From positions 1 to 39,875 of the forward strand of contig DASTMZ010000213.1 of NCBI GenBank assembly GCA_035713725.1: a DNA stretch of 39,875 nt, in the 5' to 3' direction. Made by a program: the position numbers and the translations under genes. Below are positions 1-9,100 of the stretch, piece after piece (the stretch's first letter is position 1; the number at the start of each line of letters is the position of its first letter). A model generated the notes under the pieces. That model made no database searches. It saw only the letters and a list, made by a program, of their open reading frames with translations, and was not told the DNA's origin. Origin of the DNA: DASQPR01 sp035713725 (GTDB taxonomy: Bacteria; Actinomycetota; Actinomycetes; Mycobacteriales; Micromonosporaceae).

Positions 1-17
1 GCGGGTAGCGTCTCGGC

Positions 18-1575
18 ATGGCCGACGAAGAAGTCCCTGTCCTGATCGTGGGCGGCAGCCTGGTCGGTCTGACGACCGCGATGCTGCTCGGCTACCACGG
101 CGTGCCCTCGTTGTCGGTGGAACGCCACGCCGGCACCGCCACATCCGCGCGCCGGGCATTTTCAGCTGGGTACGACGGAGATGCTGCGCCAGGTCGGCCT
201 CGAGGAGCGGGTGCGCACCAAGTCGCTGGAGACGTACAGCGCGAAGGGCGGCATCATCGCGGTCGAGTCGCTCGCCGGGCGTGAGTTGGCCACCTACGTC
301 CGGGAGCTCAACGAGGGCGTCGAGGGATTCAGCCCGACCGTGCGGGTCTTCATCAACCAGGATGTGCTCGAGCCGATCCTGCGCGAGCGCGCAATCGAGC
401 TCGGAGCGACCGTACAAAACCGCACCGAGGCCACCGCGATCGAACAGGACGACGAAGGCGTTACGGTCACGTTGCGCGACCTCGACTCCGGCGACGAGCG
501 GAGGGTGGGCGCGCAGTACGTCGTCGCCGCCGACGGCAACCGCAGCCCCATGCGGACGCGGTTGGGCATCGGGTTGCGGGGCCACAAACAGCTCTCGCGC
601 AGCATCACCATCTACTTCCGCGCCGACTGCTCAGAACTGCTGCGCGACCGCAACCAGGGCGTGATCTACGTGCACAACCCCGAGTTGCGCGGCTTCTTCC
701 GCCTCGACCGGACGGGTGGTACGGGCTTCCTGGTCATCAACACGGTGGGCGCCGACGTGACCCAGGACTCGGCGATCGACGTGCAGTCGGGGCTGACCGC
801 GGAGCGGGCGCTGTCGTTCCTGCGTACGGCAATCGGGACGGAGGTGCCGATGGAACTCGTGGACGTCGCAAACTGGCAAGCCGAGGCGACGTGCGCGGAG
901 CGACTGCGCGACGGGCGCGTGTTCTTGGCGGGCGATGCGGCGCATGTCGTGCCGCCCAACGGCGGCTTCGGCGGCAACATGGGGATCCTCGACGCCCGGA
1001 ATCTCGCGTGGAAGCTCGCCGCGGTCGTGCGGGGCGAGGCCGGGCCCGCCCTGCTCGATACGTACGAGGCCGAACGGCTACCGCTGTGCGGTTTGACTGT
1101 CGAGCAGGCCTACACCCGCTATGCAACGCGCGTGGTACCCGAGCGCGGATCGGACGATGTCCAGCCGCCGGTCGCGGACATCGAGCTCGAGATCGGGCTC
1201 GTCGTGCGCTCGCCGGCCGTCATGTCCGAGGAGCCCGACGACGGTGTCCTGCATCTCCACCCATCCGCCGGAGGCGGCCGGCCGGGAACACGAGCGCCGC
1301 ACGTTGTGCTCGGTGACGGGCGGTCCACTCTCGACCTCGTGGGCCCGCGGTTCGCGGTGCTGCGGGCGGCGGGCGACGGCGTCGACGACTGGGCACCGCC
1401 CGGCGCGACGTCGCACGTGATCGATGCCGACCTGTTCGCCGAGCAGTATGGCCTGTCGCCCGGCGGGGCGGCGCTGGTACGCCCGGACGGCGTCGTCGCC
1501 TGGCGCTCCCGCGGCCCGGCCGGCCGCGACGAGGTTGCTCGCGCGTTCGCCACCGCAGTCGCACACGTCGACTAG
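18..1575 (+). pseudogene. FAD-dependent aromatic monooxygenase, frameshifted
   Basis: This is a class A flavoprotein hydroxylase of the FAD_binding_3 (PF01494) type, which uses NAD(P)H and O2 to hydroxylate aromatic rings in phenol catabolism or polyketide tailoring. The N-terminus has the Rossmann dinucleotide fold (VLIVGGSLVGLTTAMLL). The middle has the DG motif (AADGNRSPMR). The GD motif follows (VFLAGDAAHVVPPNGGFGG), and the last ~90 residues resemble the thioredoxin-like C-terminal domain of PgaE/RdmE-type hydroxylases. Two frames are needed: 18 to about 140 in one, about 140 to 1575 in the other. The expected TxxHPRAGHFQLGTTEML stretch is recovered only by changing frame near 139-143, consistent with loss of two bases there. 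The second frame is intact to its stop. A real mutation would abolish FAD binding; a sequencing error is equally possible. The substrate cannot be told. Confidence 0.85.
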
Positions 1576-1646
1576 CTACGGATCAGCCTCCCGCACGTCG
1601 CCACCGCCACGCGATAATTTCGCCGTGCGTGGGCGCACCGGGCTGG

Positions 1647-2099
1647 TTACGTGCGCGACCCGATCAGGTCACGCAGCTTCTCAAAGCTGTCCGTCCAGCC
1701 GCTTCGGTGTAACGCGAGCCGGGCCCGGGTCGCGAACTTCCCCTGGGATAGCGAAACCTCGGTGGCTTTGCCGACATCGTCGAGAGAAAGCGTGACGACT
1801 GTGACGCGGTCGTCGGGATCGGGTTCGTCCCAGCGGAAGGTGTAGACGAGACGGCTCGGCGGGTGGAGTTCGAGGTACTCGCCCGAGAGGTGGAACAGAT
1901 CGCCGTCGGGTGGCTGCATGCCGAGGCGATATTGGCCACCGACACGGAGGTCGAGGTCTATCTCGGGCGTCGTGAACCCCTGTGGCCCCCACCATCTCGC
2001 CAGGTCAGTGGGTTCCGTTAGGGTCCGGTAGATCCGCTCCCGATGCGCAGCGAGAACACATTTCAGTTCCAAGACCAACCCGCCCGCTCGCGCGTCCAT
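1647..2099 (-). CDS. SRPBCC/AHSA1-like (START fold) protein
   Basis: This 150-residue protein belongs to the Activator-of-Hsp90-ATPase-1-like branch of the SRPBCC superfamily, small hydrophobic-cavity proteins of mostly unknown ligand. Family hallmarks visible are the N-terminal RIYRTLTEPTDLARWWGP segment, the central DLRVGGQYRLGM strand pair, GEYLELHPPSRLVYTFRW, and the C-terminal helix GWTDSFEKLRDLI. Length is normal for the family. The ATG at 2099 is preceded by a good GGAGG ribosome site, which supports the start. It has no signal peptide or membrane segment, so it should be cytosolic. In many actinomycetes such genes sit next to ArsR regulators, but none is seen here. The ligand is unknown. 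Confidence 0.85.
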   Translation of the reverse strand: MDARAGGLVLELKCVLAAHRERIYRTLTEPTDLARWWGPQGFTTPEIDLDLRVGGQYRLGMQPPDGDLFHLSGEYLELHPPSRLVYTFRWDEPDPDDRVTVVTLSLDDVGKATEVSLSQGKFATRARLALHRSGWTDSFEKLRDLIGSRT

Positions 2100-2168
2100 G
2101 ACCTCCAGTCTCCCACTACCACCCAGCCTCCTGCTCGGCTTCGCGGCCCTGCGGCCTCGCGCGGTGGT

Positions 2169-3050
2169 TCAGCCCTTGGGGGTACGACTCCGGATGCCCT
2201 TCACGCTGCCGACGAACTTTCCGTCCTTTGTGTACGCTGCGACGTAGCACCTGGCCGAGCGGTCGCCCATGTTCCATTGGGTCTCGTCGAAGCCGAACTC
2301 GAGATAACCAACGTAGGGATTGTCGAGCGCTTGCCAGGACGGGAAGCCAACGAACTGGGCAACGAGGTTCTCGCAACCGTGTTCAGCAATGTCTTGTTGC
2401 TGTTTGACCGTCGCCGGCCAGGCACGGGCCGGCGCGGTGTATGCCCCGACAAACTCGCCGTTGTGTGGCGAGGAGCAGGACACCGGCTCGAAGTCGTGGA
2501 CGGAGTTCCCCGTTCCTTTCCATGTGATGCACCGGACGGACAGCGGCGTCGGCCCGGCGAGTATCCCGCGGAACGACACGTCGGCGCCGACTTTCGCGCC
2601 GTGGTCGATTGGCGACGCCGACAGCTCACAACGGAACCATCGCGCGCCGGCTCGCCATGCGACGACATCGGGTATCTCTAGCTCGAGTTGCATGAGTGCC
2701 GAATGCCAGTCGCCGCCCAGGTAGCGTTGGGTTGGCGCAGCACATTGCTCGTACGCCTGACGCATCGCGATGGAGTTTGCGACCGGCGGTATGCCGACGG
2801 CCGCGGCGTCGCCAGTGAAAGACCCGATGAAGGCTTCCTCCGCAAAGTGGTGCGTCGTGCAGGGCACCTTCTCGGACTCCGTCAGGTCCGAGCCTCGGAC
2901 CGAGAAGCAGTCACCGACCGCGGGCATGAATGCTGACGGTGTCGGCGACGGGCTCGGCGTCCCGGCCACCGCGACATTATTGGTGGGCGGCGAACACGCC
3001 ACCAACGTGAGGACACAACCGATCAGAGCCGCTGCAAGCCACGTGCGCAC
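2169..3050 (-). CDS. Septum-formation-like (PF13845-type) lipoprotein
   Basis: This is an exported lipoprotein of about 293 residues. From the GTG at 3050 it begins with a short hydrophobic signal sequence ending in the lipobox LVAC, so the Cys would be lipidated and anchored outside the membrane. The mature part has two repeats of the Septum_form pattern: a GDCF segment followed by a VPCTTHHFAEE motif, then VSCSSPHNGEFVGAY. The paired cysteines could form disulphides. The family is named from an actinobacterial septum-formation gene, but its biochemical role is unknown. The frame extends upstream to another GTG at 3092. I prefer 3050 because it gives a normal signal peptide and has a GGAG about 8 bases upstream. 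The gene stands alone in its orientation. Confidence 0.75.
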   Translation of the reverse strand: MRTWLAAALIGCVLTLVACSPPTNNVAVAGTPSPSPTPSAFMPAVGDCFSVRGSDLTESEKVPCTTHHFAEEAFIGSFTGDAAAVGIPPVANSIAMRQAYEQCAAPTQRYLGGDWHSALMQLELEIPDVVAWRAGARWFRCELSASPIDHGAKVGADVSFRGILAGPTPLSVRCITWKGTGNSVHDFEPVSCSSPHNGEFVGAYTAPARAWPATVKQQQDIAEHGCENLVAQFVGFPSWQALDNPYVGYLEFGFDETQWNMGDRSARCYVAAYTKDGKFVGSVKGIRSRTPKG

Positions 3051-3119
3051 CCGACACGCTCCAGGTAGAGATATCGAGCAGAGTCTAACCACACCCGCTC
3101 GGCTACGTGGTCCCGAAAT

Positions 3120-3557
3120 CTACCGCCGCCGCCGTGGCCACCACCGGTCACCGACCAGCTCCCGGTAATACATTCTGGCCAACATCGACGACCGTGCTGG
3201 CGAAAACCGTTTGCGCGGTCCGCCCGGCAGATTCCGCACGTACCGCTCCGCGGCCAACACGACGGTCCATCCAATGAGCACGTTGACGATCGTGAGAACC
3301 AAACAAGCCGGGATCAGCGTCCTGAATAGACGCCCAGACATGCCGGCTGCGCTACCGATCACAATCGTCAGCCAGATCGCGAAGAACAAGCCGCCGGCAA
3401 CTCGACCAACGATCATCGCAGCCCGGAGGCGTGCCGACGACATCGCCTGCGACCAGGCTTGTTCCAACTCGGCCACCACGCCTCGATTCGTCAGTGAACC
3501 CCGCTGGAACATACAACGACCCGGCAGAGCGGCTTCAGCGCAGCGATCCGCACGCAT
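3120..3557 (-). CDS. Small two-helix membrane protein, unknown function
   Basis: I do not recognise this protein. The 145-residue product has two hydrophobic segments, around residues 48-70 and 80-103, and a basic C-terminus ending in a run of arginines. This fits a small inner-membrane protein with cytosolic ends. The start is uncertain: in-frame ATG codons at residues 16 and 39 would give shorter products that keep both helices, and no ribosome site clearly favours one. It lies upstream of the lipoprotein gene on the same strand with about 70 bases between, so co-transcription is possible. Codon use is G/C-ending through the hydrophobic part, which supports coding, less so in the first 40 residues. 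Confidence 0.55.
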   Translation of the reverse strand: MRADRCAEAALPGRCMFQRGSLTNRGVVAELEQAWSQAMSSARLRAAMIVGRVAGGLFFAIWLTIVIGSAAGMSGRLFRTLIPACLVLTIVNVLIGWTVVLAAERYVRNLPGGPRKRFSPARSSMLARMYYRELVGDRWWPRRRR

Positions 3558-3842
3558 GCCGCCAGCCCGTCACCGCAGGACTTGTTCGGCGCAACGGGCA
3601 CCGGCCCCGAATGGACATCGACGCACGCCAAACGGGCATCGATGTCTGGTTGCGATCTGGTAACAACCCGCTGGATATCGACGGCGAAAACTCCCTTTGA
3701 CGCCCCGGCTAGGTGAACAACGGCATATGTACGGGGCAACGTACGGCAAACAAACCTCGTACCCTTCGGCGGTGCTCTCAGGCCGTCCTCATCTGGAGTT
3801 CAGCGCGGGTTAAGCAGTTCAGCGGGGTCAGAACGGACGTAA
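3558..3842. other. Intergenic region without a recognised gene
   Basis: This 285-base divergent gap lies between the small membrane protein gene and the Stealth gene. It is less G/C-rich than its flanks. Short open frames exist on both strands, but none shows G/C third-position bias or a recognisable protein. It must hold the promoters for both genes, but I could not pick out convincing -35/-10 pairs. Confidence 0.5.
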
Positions 3843-5771
3843 ATGAACACGGCTTCCACCCTCAGGGTCCCTCGTGCGTTCGCGCGGAGCCTGTATCGCC
3901 ACCTGCCCGCGCCGATAAAGCGTGCCGTCTTCGCCCGTCTGTCGCCGCTCACGCAATACCGGCTCGCGCAGTGGATCGTCCGTCGTTCACAGCCGCGCGA
4001 GGTCGACGGCGGCGTGACTATCGTGCGCATCCGCGGTCGCGCCGCCCGCGCGGTGGTCGACCCGACAGCCACTCCGCTCGCTGCTCGGCGCTTTAATCTC
4101 GACTTCGTCGTGTCCGTGTTGACCGCCGCACATATCGACTACTTCGCGATCCCGCACGACCGAGGCGTCGGCACCCGCGTCGGCGTGTCCGAGAAGCACC
4201 GCGACCACGCCATCGCAGCGCTCGCCGCGGCAGCAACCGAACAGGGCGTCATCGTCGCCGGCAGTTCGTCACGGCGTCTCGCCGGCGGCGTGTATTGGGT
4301 GTACCGGCCGATAGCAACCAGCGGGGAGTACCTGACGTTCGGTGCCGGCTGCCGCTGCCAGTTGGAGTTCTGGCCGGAGACCGACGGCGTACTGACCGCT
4401 CCGCAACCCAATGCAGTGTGCGACACGATGCCCGCGGAGTCCGCGTCCGTTACGGTCTCGGCAGCCAACCTGAGCTCGTTCGTTCCGCGCGACGAGCCGG
4501 GTCGGTACGCCACTCGCGGCCACTTCTCGGGCCACGTCGCGACTTCGGTGCGATTCCCCATCGACGCGGTCTACACCTGGGTCGACGGAAGCGACCCGGA
4601 GTGGATGGCGCGCTGGCGGGCGGTCCGCGGCGACCACGATCTGCTCAGTTTCCAGTCTGCCAACGACTCGCGCTATCTCGATCGTGAGGAGTTGCGCTAC
4701 TCGCTTCGGTCGGTCAACCTCTACGCACCATGGATCCGTCGCATCTTCCTGGTGACCGACGACCAGCTGCCGTATTGGCTCAACGTCGACGAACCGCGGA
4801 TGACGGTGGTCAGCCACCGCGAGCTGTTCAGCGCCGGGTCGCGACTGCCCACGTTCAATTCGCACGCGATCGAATCGCAGCTGCATCGGATTCCGGGTCT
4901 GTCCGAGCACTTCATCTACTTCAATGACGACATGTTCCTCGGCCGGGCGATCGGGCCGTCGACGTTCTTCCACGCCAACGGGATCGCAAAGTTCTTTCCG
5001 TCAGCCACGGCACTCGTCGACGTTGGCGAACCGACCTTCGACGACCTGCCGGTGACCGCGGCCGGGAAGAACAACCGGCGCGTGATCGGAGCGCACTTCG
5101 GCCGAACCATCACACAGAAGATGAAACACGCGCCATATCCGATGCGGCGATCGGTGATGGAGGAGATCACCCGCGAGCTACACGATCTCGTGATGCGTAC
5201 GCGGGACAGCCAGTTCCGCCACCCTGACGACCTGTCGATTGCTTCGTCGCTGCATCACTACTGGTCATACATGCGCGGTACGTCGGTGCCGGGCTCGCTC
5301 CGCTACCTCTACACCGACCTCGCCGACCCGGCGACCGTACGGCGCTTGTTCCGTCTGCTTCGCCGCCGCGACTTCGACACGTTCTGCTTGAACGACACAG
5401 ACAGCGATCCGGCCACCCGCGAGGAGACGGCGGTGTTGATCAGCACGTTCCTCGAGCACTACTTCCCCGTGCGGTCTCCGTTCGAAGTGGACCCGGATGT
5501 CGAGGCTGGTCGCCGCGGCATCGGCGCTACCGCGCTGGCTGACGAGTGGCGCCGCATACAACGCCCGATCAAGTTCGCCATCCGCCAGCCCGCGGTCGAC
5601 ATTCTGGGCGCGGTCGGCCACGCCCCCGCGGGAGAGACAGCCGCGAGTCAGATAGCCGCGGTCGCGGCCGCCACCGATGAGTTGGCGACTGGGCCGGCTG
5701 GTGGGATCGATATCGCCGCCACCCAGATGACCGCGGTCGAGGCGTCGGCCGGCGAGGTTGCGGCGTCGTGA
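3843..5771 (+). CDS. Stealth-family sugar-phosphate transferase
   Basis: This 642-residue protein has all four Stealth conserved regions. These enzymes transfer hexose-1-phosphate from a nucleotide sugar to a glycan, building phosphodiester-linked capsule or wall polysaccharide; human GNPTAB is a homologue. CR1 is PIDAVYTWVDGSDPEW near residues 239-255. CR2 runs from SRYLDREELRYSLRS to FIYFNDDMFLG (about 275-365). CR3 is KMKHAPYPMRRSVMEEI (about 425-441), and CR4 is CLNDTD to HYFPVRSPFE (about 515-545). The first ~230 residues form an N-terminal extension. There is no signal peptide, so it should act at the cytosolic face. The last ~50 residues are a low-complexity Ala/Thr/Glu tail ending EASAGEVAAS. 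A homologous tail is encoded just after the next gene. FkbM follows after 119 bases, which fits a shared glycan pathway. Confidence 0.9.
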   Translation: MNTASTLRVPRAFARSLYRHLPAPIKRAVFARLSPLTQYRLAQWIVRRSQPREVDGGVTIVRIRGRAARAVVDPTATPLAARRFNLDFVVSVLTAAHIDYFAIPHDRGVGTRVGVSEKHRDHAIAALAAAATEQGVIVAGSSSRRLAGGVYWVYRPIATSGEYLTFGAGCRCQLEFWPETDGVLTAPQPNAVCDTMPAESASVTVSAANLSSFVPRDEPGRYATRGHFSGHVATSVRFPIDAVYTWVDGSDPEWMARWRAVRGDHDLLSFQSANDSRYLDREELRYSLRSVNLYAPWIRRIFLVTDDQLPYWLNVDEPRMTVVSHRELFSAGSRLPTFNSHAIESQLHRIPGLSEHFIYFNDDMFLGRAIGPSTFFHANGIAKFFPSATALVDVGEPTFDDLPVTAAGKNNRRVIGAHFGRTITQKMKHAPYPMRRSVMEEITRELHDLVMRTRDSQFRHPDDLSIASSLHHYWSYMRGTSVPGSLRYLYTDLADPATVRRLFRLLRRRDFDTFCLNDTDSDPATREETAVLISTFLEHYFPVRSPFEVDPDVEAGRRGIGATALADEWRRIQRPIKFAIRQPAVDILGAVGHAPAGETAASQIAAVAAATDELATGPAGGIDIAATQMTAVEASAGEVAAS

Positions 5772-5890
5772 TCGCCACGCGCGGGCGCAGTTCCGCGATC
5801 ATGCGGAAACTGCGCCGACGCCGCCAGCTCGACCGACATATGAAGTGATTTATCAGGGAGGCCGGTGGCCACGGTCGTTGGGAGTCCGTC

Positions 5891-6862
5891 ATGCCTCTGT
5901 TGATCAAGGTGCCGCGCACCGGGGACAGTGCGAGCTACCCAGCCATGCTGAACGTGCTGAATCGTCGCCAGACAGCCGTCCAGCGTGCGCTCCGCCGCAC
6001 CGGACTCGCCGGGTACGAACCCATGACTCAGGCGGCGTTGCTCGCGCTCGCCGATCGTGCGCCGCAGGAGTTCGCGTTCTACGACATCGGCGCGCACATC
6101 GGTCTGTACGCCGCCCTCATCGATACGGTCTTCTACGCGAAGCAACCGCGGACCTACGCGTTCGAGCCGACACCCGAGATCGCACAGGTGGCGAAGTCAC
6201 TGGCACGGTCGAATGACCTGACGTTCTCGGTGATCGAGGCTGCGGTGTCCGATCGTGAAGGGATGGCGACGCTCTACCTCTCGGACAAGAGCGAGACGTC
6301 GAACTCGCTGAACTCGGACTTCCGCCAGCACGCCCACGCGGTCGAGGTTCGACTCACCACCGTCGACGCTTTCGCCGACCAGGTGCACGTCGACCCGTAC
6401 GTGTTGAAGATCGATGTGGAGACGCACGAGCCTGCCGCGCTGCGTGGAGCCATGGCGACGATCGAGCGTGCGCGGCCGTGGATCGTCTGCGAAATTCTGC
6501 GTGACGGCGACCATGACGCCGTCGGCAAGGTGCTGCACGACCTTGCCGCTCTCCGGTATGCCTTCCACCCGTTGACCGACCGCTTTCCATGGCCGACCGC
6601 GCGGCCCGGGGACCTTCGCTTGATGACCGGGCTCGGTGCCCGGGACTGGCTGCTTGCGCCGAGCGCCGTCGACAAAGGGCTCACCGATGACGTCGCACGG
6701 TGGCTCGTGGCGATCGGGCAATGCGATCAGACGACGAACTGCCTTGTCGACGCCGGTCAACCGCTCCCGGACGGCTGGAACGCCGCACCGGCCGCAAAAC
6801 GTGCGGCAAAACCATCGCAGCGCGGCCTGCTCGACAGGATGACCCGGCGGACCAGACGCTAG
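5891..6862 (+). CDS. FkbM-family SAM-dependent methyltransferase
   Basis: This 323-residue protein carries the Methyltransf_21/FkbM fold, O-methyltransferases that act on sugars or polyketides. SAM-binding motif I is DIGAHIGLYAAL near residue 65, the acidic end of strand 2 is FEPTPE near residue 92, and the FkbM signature KIDVETHEPAALRG lies near residues 173-187. The start at 5891 has a weak ribosome site (GGGAG); an in-frame ATG at 5945 is an alternative, but both lie well before the fold. It follows the Stealth gene on the same strand, so a glycan substrate is plausible. The stop at 6860-6862 may be caused by a frameshift: one base earlier in phase, the reading frame stays open to 6987 and encodes a tail homologous to the Stealth C-terminus. 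Confidence 0.87.
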   Translation: MPLLIKVPRTGDSASYPAMLNVLNRRQTAVQRALRRTGLAGYEPMTQAALLALADRAPQEFAFYDIGAHIGLYAALIDTVFYAKQPRTYAFEPTPEIAQVAKSLARSNDLTFSVIEAAVSDREGMATLYLSDKSETSNSLNSDFRQHAHAVEVRLTTVDAFADQVHVDPYVLKIDVETHEPAALRGAMATIERARPWIVCEILRDGDHDAVGKVLHDLAALRYAFHPLTDRFPWPTARPGDLRLMTGLGARDWLLAPSAVDKGLTDDVARWLVAIGQCDQTTNCLVDAGQPLPDGWNAAPAAKRAAKPSQRGLLDRMTRRTRR

Positions 6863-6987
6863 CGCGCGGCCGCAGTGGCTTGTGCGCGGCCGTTGAGTTG
6901 GCGGCCCGACCTGCCGGTGTAACCGAGGTTGTCACGGCCGAGCTGACCACGGCCGAGGCATCCGCCGGCGATCTGGCTGCGTCGTGA
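6863..6987 (+). pseudogene. Out-of-frame tail homologous to the Stealth C-terminus
   Basis: Directly after the FkbM stop, the +1 frame stays open to a TGA at 6985-6987 and encodes a segment ending EASAGDLAAS. It aligns without gaps over 31 codons (6895-6987) with the last 31 codons of the Stealth gene (5679-5771). By my count 67 of 93 bases and about half the residues match, and both end at the same TGA. It has no start of its own. Either it is the original C-terminus of FkbM cut off by a 1-base indel near 6860, or it is a duplicated fragment of the Stealth gene. Confidence 0.65.
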
Positions 6988-7071
6988 CGGCCCTATAAGC
7001 CGACCGATGGCAAAATTGTCGGCTCGAAGCCCGGCTCCGAGACCAGCCGGCGACGGTGAGGTGATCAGGCG

Positions 7072-8094
7072 ATGGCATACACGATGCTGGTCAGTGGTGC
7101 CGGCGACGGAACGGTGCGGCGATGGGATCCGGAGTCGTGCGGTTCCGTCGGAGAGCCCTTAGCCGGCCATCCCGCCGAGGTGTACACGGTTGCCGCCGTG
7201 CCAATGTCGGATGGGCAGACGCTGGTCGCGAGCGGTGGCGAGGGCGGCATCGTGCAGGTGTGGGATCCCGCTGGCGGCGTGCGTGTCGGCCGCGCAATCA
7301 ACACCAGGCATCGCACGGCGACCCGTCGTCCGGGTGCGGTCTCAAACCTGCTTGCTTTCTCTGCGCCGAGCAACGGCACCATGCTGGCCACCAACGCGTG
7401 CGACCCTGTCGTGCGGTTCTGGGATCCAGCCACAGGCCTTCCGGTCCGTCAGCACCTGCACCACCTGACGCTCCAACACGATGCGGACGTCGATTGTCTG
7501 GGCACGGCGCCGCTACCTGACGGACGCAGCGTCTTCGCCGTGGTGACCGACGACGCGATAATGCGGATATGGGATCTGGCGACGGACGTCCGCCGCCCTA
7601 CCTCCGCGCTCGTGGCCACCGGCCACACGGCCGGCGTGAATGCGATGGTTGCAGTGCCCCTGCCTGGTGGACTTATCGGACTCGCCACCGCCAGTGGTGA
7701 CGCAACCGTCCGGTTGTGGAACCCAGCCACCGGACAACAGATCGGCAACATGCCGATCAATGCGGCGGATCCGATTTACGCCATGACCGTCGTGCCGCTG
7801 TCCGCCGGTCGCTTTCTCTTAGCCACCGCTGGTGAAGGTGCGGTCGTGCGGCTGTGGGAGCCGGCGACCGGCGAGCTTGTCGGCACCCCAATGCCCATCG
7901 GTCACATCGGTTCAGTGCTCTGCATCGCCGCGATTCCACGCCAGGACGGACGCGTTCTGCTCGCCACTGGCGGCGCCGACGCCACGATCCGGCTGTGGGA
8001 CCTGATGAGTAACAGTCCGTTCGGCACTCCGATGATCGGACACACCGACGAGGTGTATGCGATAGCGGCGGTGAGTGTGCCGCACGTGCGATGA
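7072..8094 (+). CDS. Stand-alone seven-repeat WD40 protein
   Basis: This 340-residue protein consists almost wholly of WD40 repeats. Seven repeat ends are visible, ending in VRRWDPES, VQVWDPAGG, VRFWDPATG, MRIWDLATD, VRLWNPATG, VRLWEPATG and IRLWDLMSN. The sequence closes with a half repeat (GHTDEVYAIAAVSV), as expected for velcro closure of a seven-bladed propeller. There is no kinase, nuclease, NACHT or signal sequence attached, so it should be a cytosolic scaffold. Many bacterial WD40 repeats are fused to an effector domain; here the propeller is alone. It lies 84 bases after the ghost tail behind FkbM, and an AGGTGA-like ribosome site precedes the ATG. The partner is unknown. Confidence 0.88.
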   Translation: MAYTMLVSGAGDGTVRRWDPESCGSVGEPLAGHPAEVYTVAAVPMSDGQTLVASGGEGGIVQVWDPAGGVRVGRAINTRHRTATRRPGAVSNLLAFSAPSNGTMLATNACDPVVRFWDPATGLPVRQHLHHLTLQHDADVDCLGTAPLPDGRSVFAVVTDDAIMRIWDLATDVRRPTSALVATGHTAGVNAMVAVPLPGGLIGLATASGDATVRLWNPATGQQIGNMPINAADPIYAMTVVPLSAGRFLLATAGEGAVVRLWEPATGELVGTPMPIGHIGSVLCIAAIPRQDGRVLLATGGADATIRLWDLMSNSPFGTPMIGHTDEVYAIAAVSVPHVR

Positions 8095-8139
8095 CCGCGA
8101 GCCTTAATGCGGTGACGCCGGTGCGCCATCCCCGCGAAG

Positions 8140-8886
8140 ATGGCCGACGTGGAAGACGTCGAGGTCATTGTTGCTCACAACGAGCGCGCTACCCTGCGCG
8201 TCGGTGACGTGTTCCTGAAAATCGACGCCGATCAGACGCGCACCGACGTCGAGGTCGAGGCGATGGCGATGGCGCCCATCCCGACTCCGGAAGTGCTGTG
8301 GCGCAAGCCGCCGGTGCTCGCGCTCGCCGCTCTCCCTGGGACGGCACTCGGCCGCCTCGGCCAACCGTCGAACGCGTCGTCGGCGGCGTGGGCTGCGGCC
8401 GGCGCCGCCGTACGGAAGCTGCACGACGCGCCGCTACCGACGTGGCCCGGTCGGAGCCGCGACGAGATCGCATCGAACCTCGACGGCGAGTGCGACTGGC
8501 TCGTCGCAAACCGCGTCCTTCCTACCGATTTGGTTACCCGCAACCGCGAGGTCGCCGACGTTGCGCTTCGGCCGTGGGTACCCGTGTTCACGCACGGCGA
8601 TCTGCAGTGCGCCCACGTGTTCGTCGACGCTGACGAAATCACCGGCATCGTCGACTGGTCCGAGGCGGCTCAGGGCGACGCTGCATACGACCTAGCCAGC
8701 CTGACGCTCGGGCACGAGGAGCACCTTGGCGACGTCATCGCCGGCTACGGCACCGACGTCGACCTCGACGTGATCCACGCGTGGTGGTCGCTGCGAAGCC
8801 TGCGGGCGATTCGCTGGCTGATCGAGCACGGCTTCGACCCGTCCGCGCCAGGCTGCGAAGTCGACGTGCTGAGATCCCAGATGTGA
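8140..8886 (+). CDS. APH-type phosphotransferase
   Basis: This 248-residue protein belongs to the APH (PF01636) kinase-like family, which phosphorylates small hydroxylated substrates such as aminoglycosides, choline or sugars. The catalytic loop is HGDLQCAHVFVD near residues 151-162, with the Asp catalytic base. The DFG-like metal-binding Asp is in GIVDWSEA, followed by the family motif DAAYDLASL. In the catalytic loop a His stands where APH enzymes usually have the Mg-binding Asn; I recall similar HVFV variants in other actinomycetes. The N-lobe is short. It follows the WD40 gene on the same strand after 45 bases, possibly as an operon. Substrate and any resistance role are unknown. Confidence 0.8.
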   Translation: MADVEDVEVIVAHNERATLRVGDVFLKIDADQTRTDVEVEAMAMAPIPTPEVLWRKPPVLALAALPGTALGRLGQPSNASSAAWAAAGAAVRKLHDAPLPTWPGRSRDEIASNLDGECDWLVANRVLPTDLVTRNREVADVALRPWVPVFTHGDLQCAHVFVDADEITGIVDWSEAAQGDAAYDLASLTLGHEEHLGDVIAGYGTDVDLDVIHAWWSLRSLRAIRWLIEHGFDPSAPGCEVDVLRSQM

Positions 8887-9100
8887 GGCTGCTCGAGCCC
8901 GGACGGCTACGAGTGCTGTTCACGCTCGTGCAGCCGAACCATCGCATCGCGGTAGCCAAACTCCACTCCGCGACACGCACAAATGTTGAACCCCGGGTGT
9001 ATCGCCGCTGTCGGTCGCGGGCGCACAATCGGGGCTTGACCGGCCGCGAGCCAGCAATCATGTCGATCGAGCTTCAAACTTCCGGTGAAAGGGGCATGAC

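Noticed and set aside
3491..3739. Minus-strand 82-residue frame upstream of the small membrane protein
   Set aside because: No codon bias, no domain, no ribosome site; it overlaps the start of the better-supported gene.
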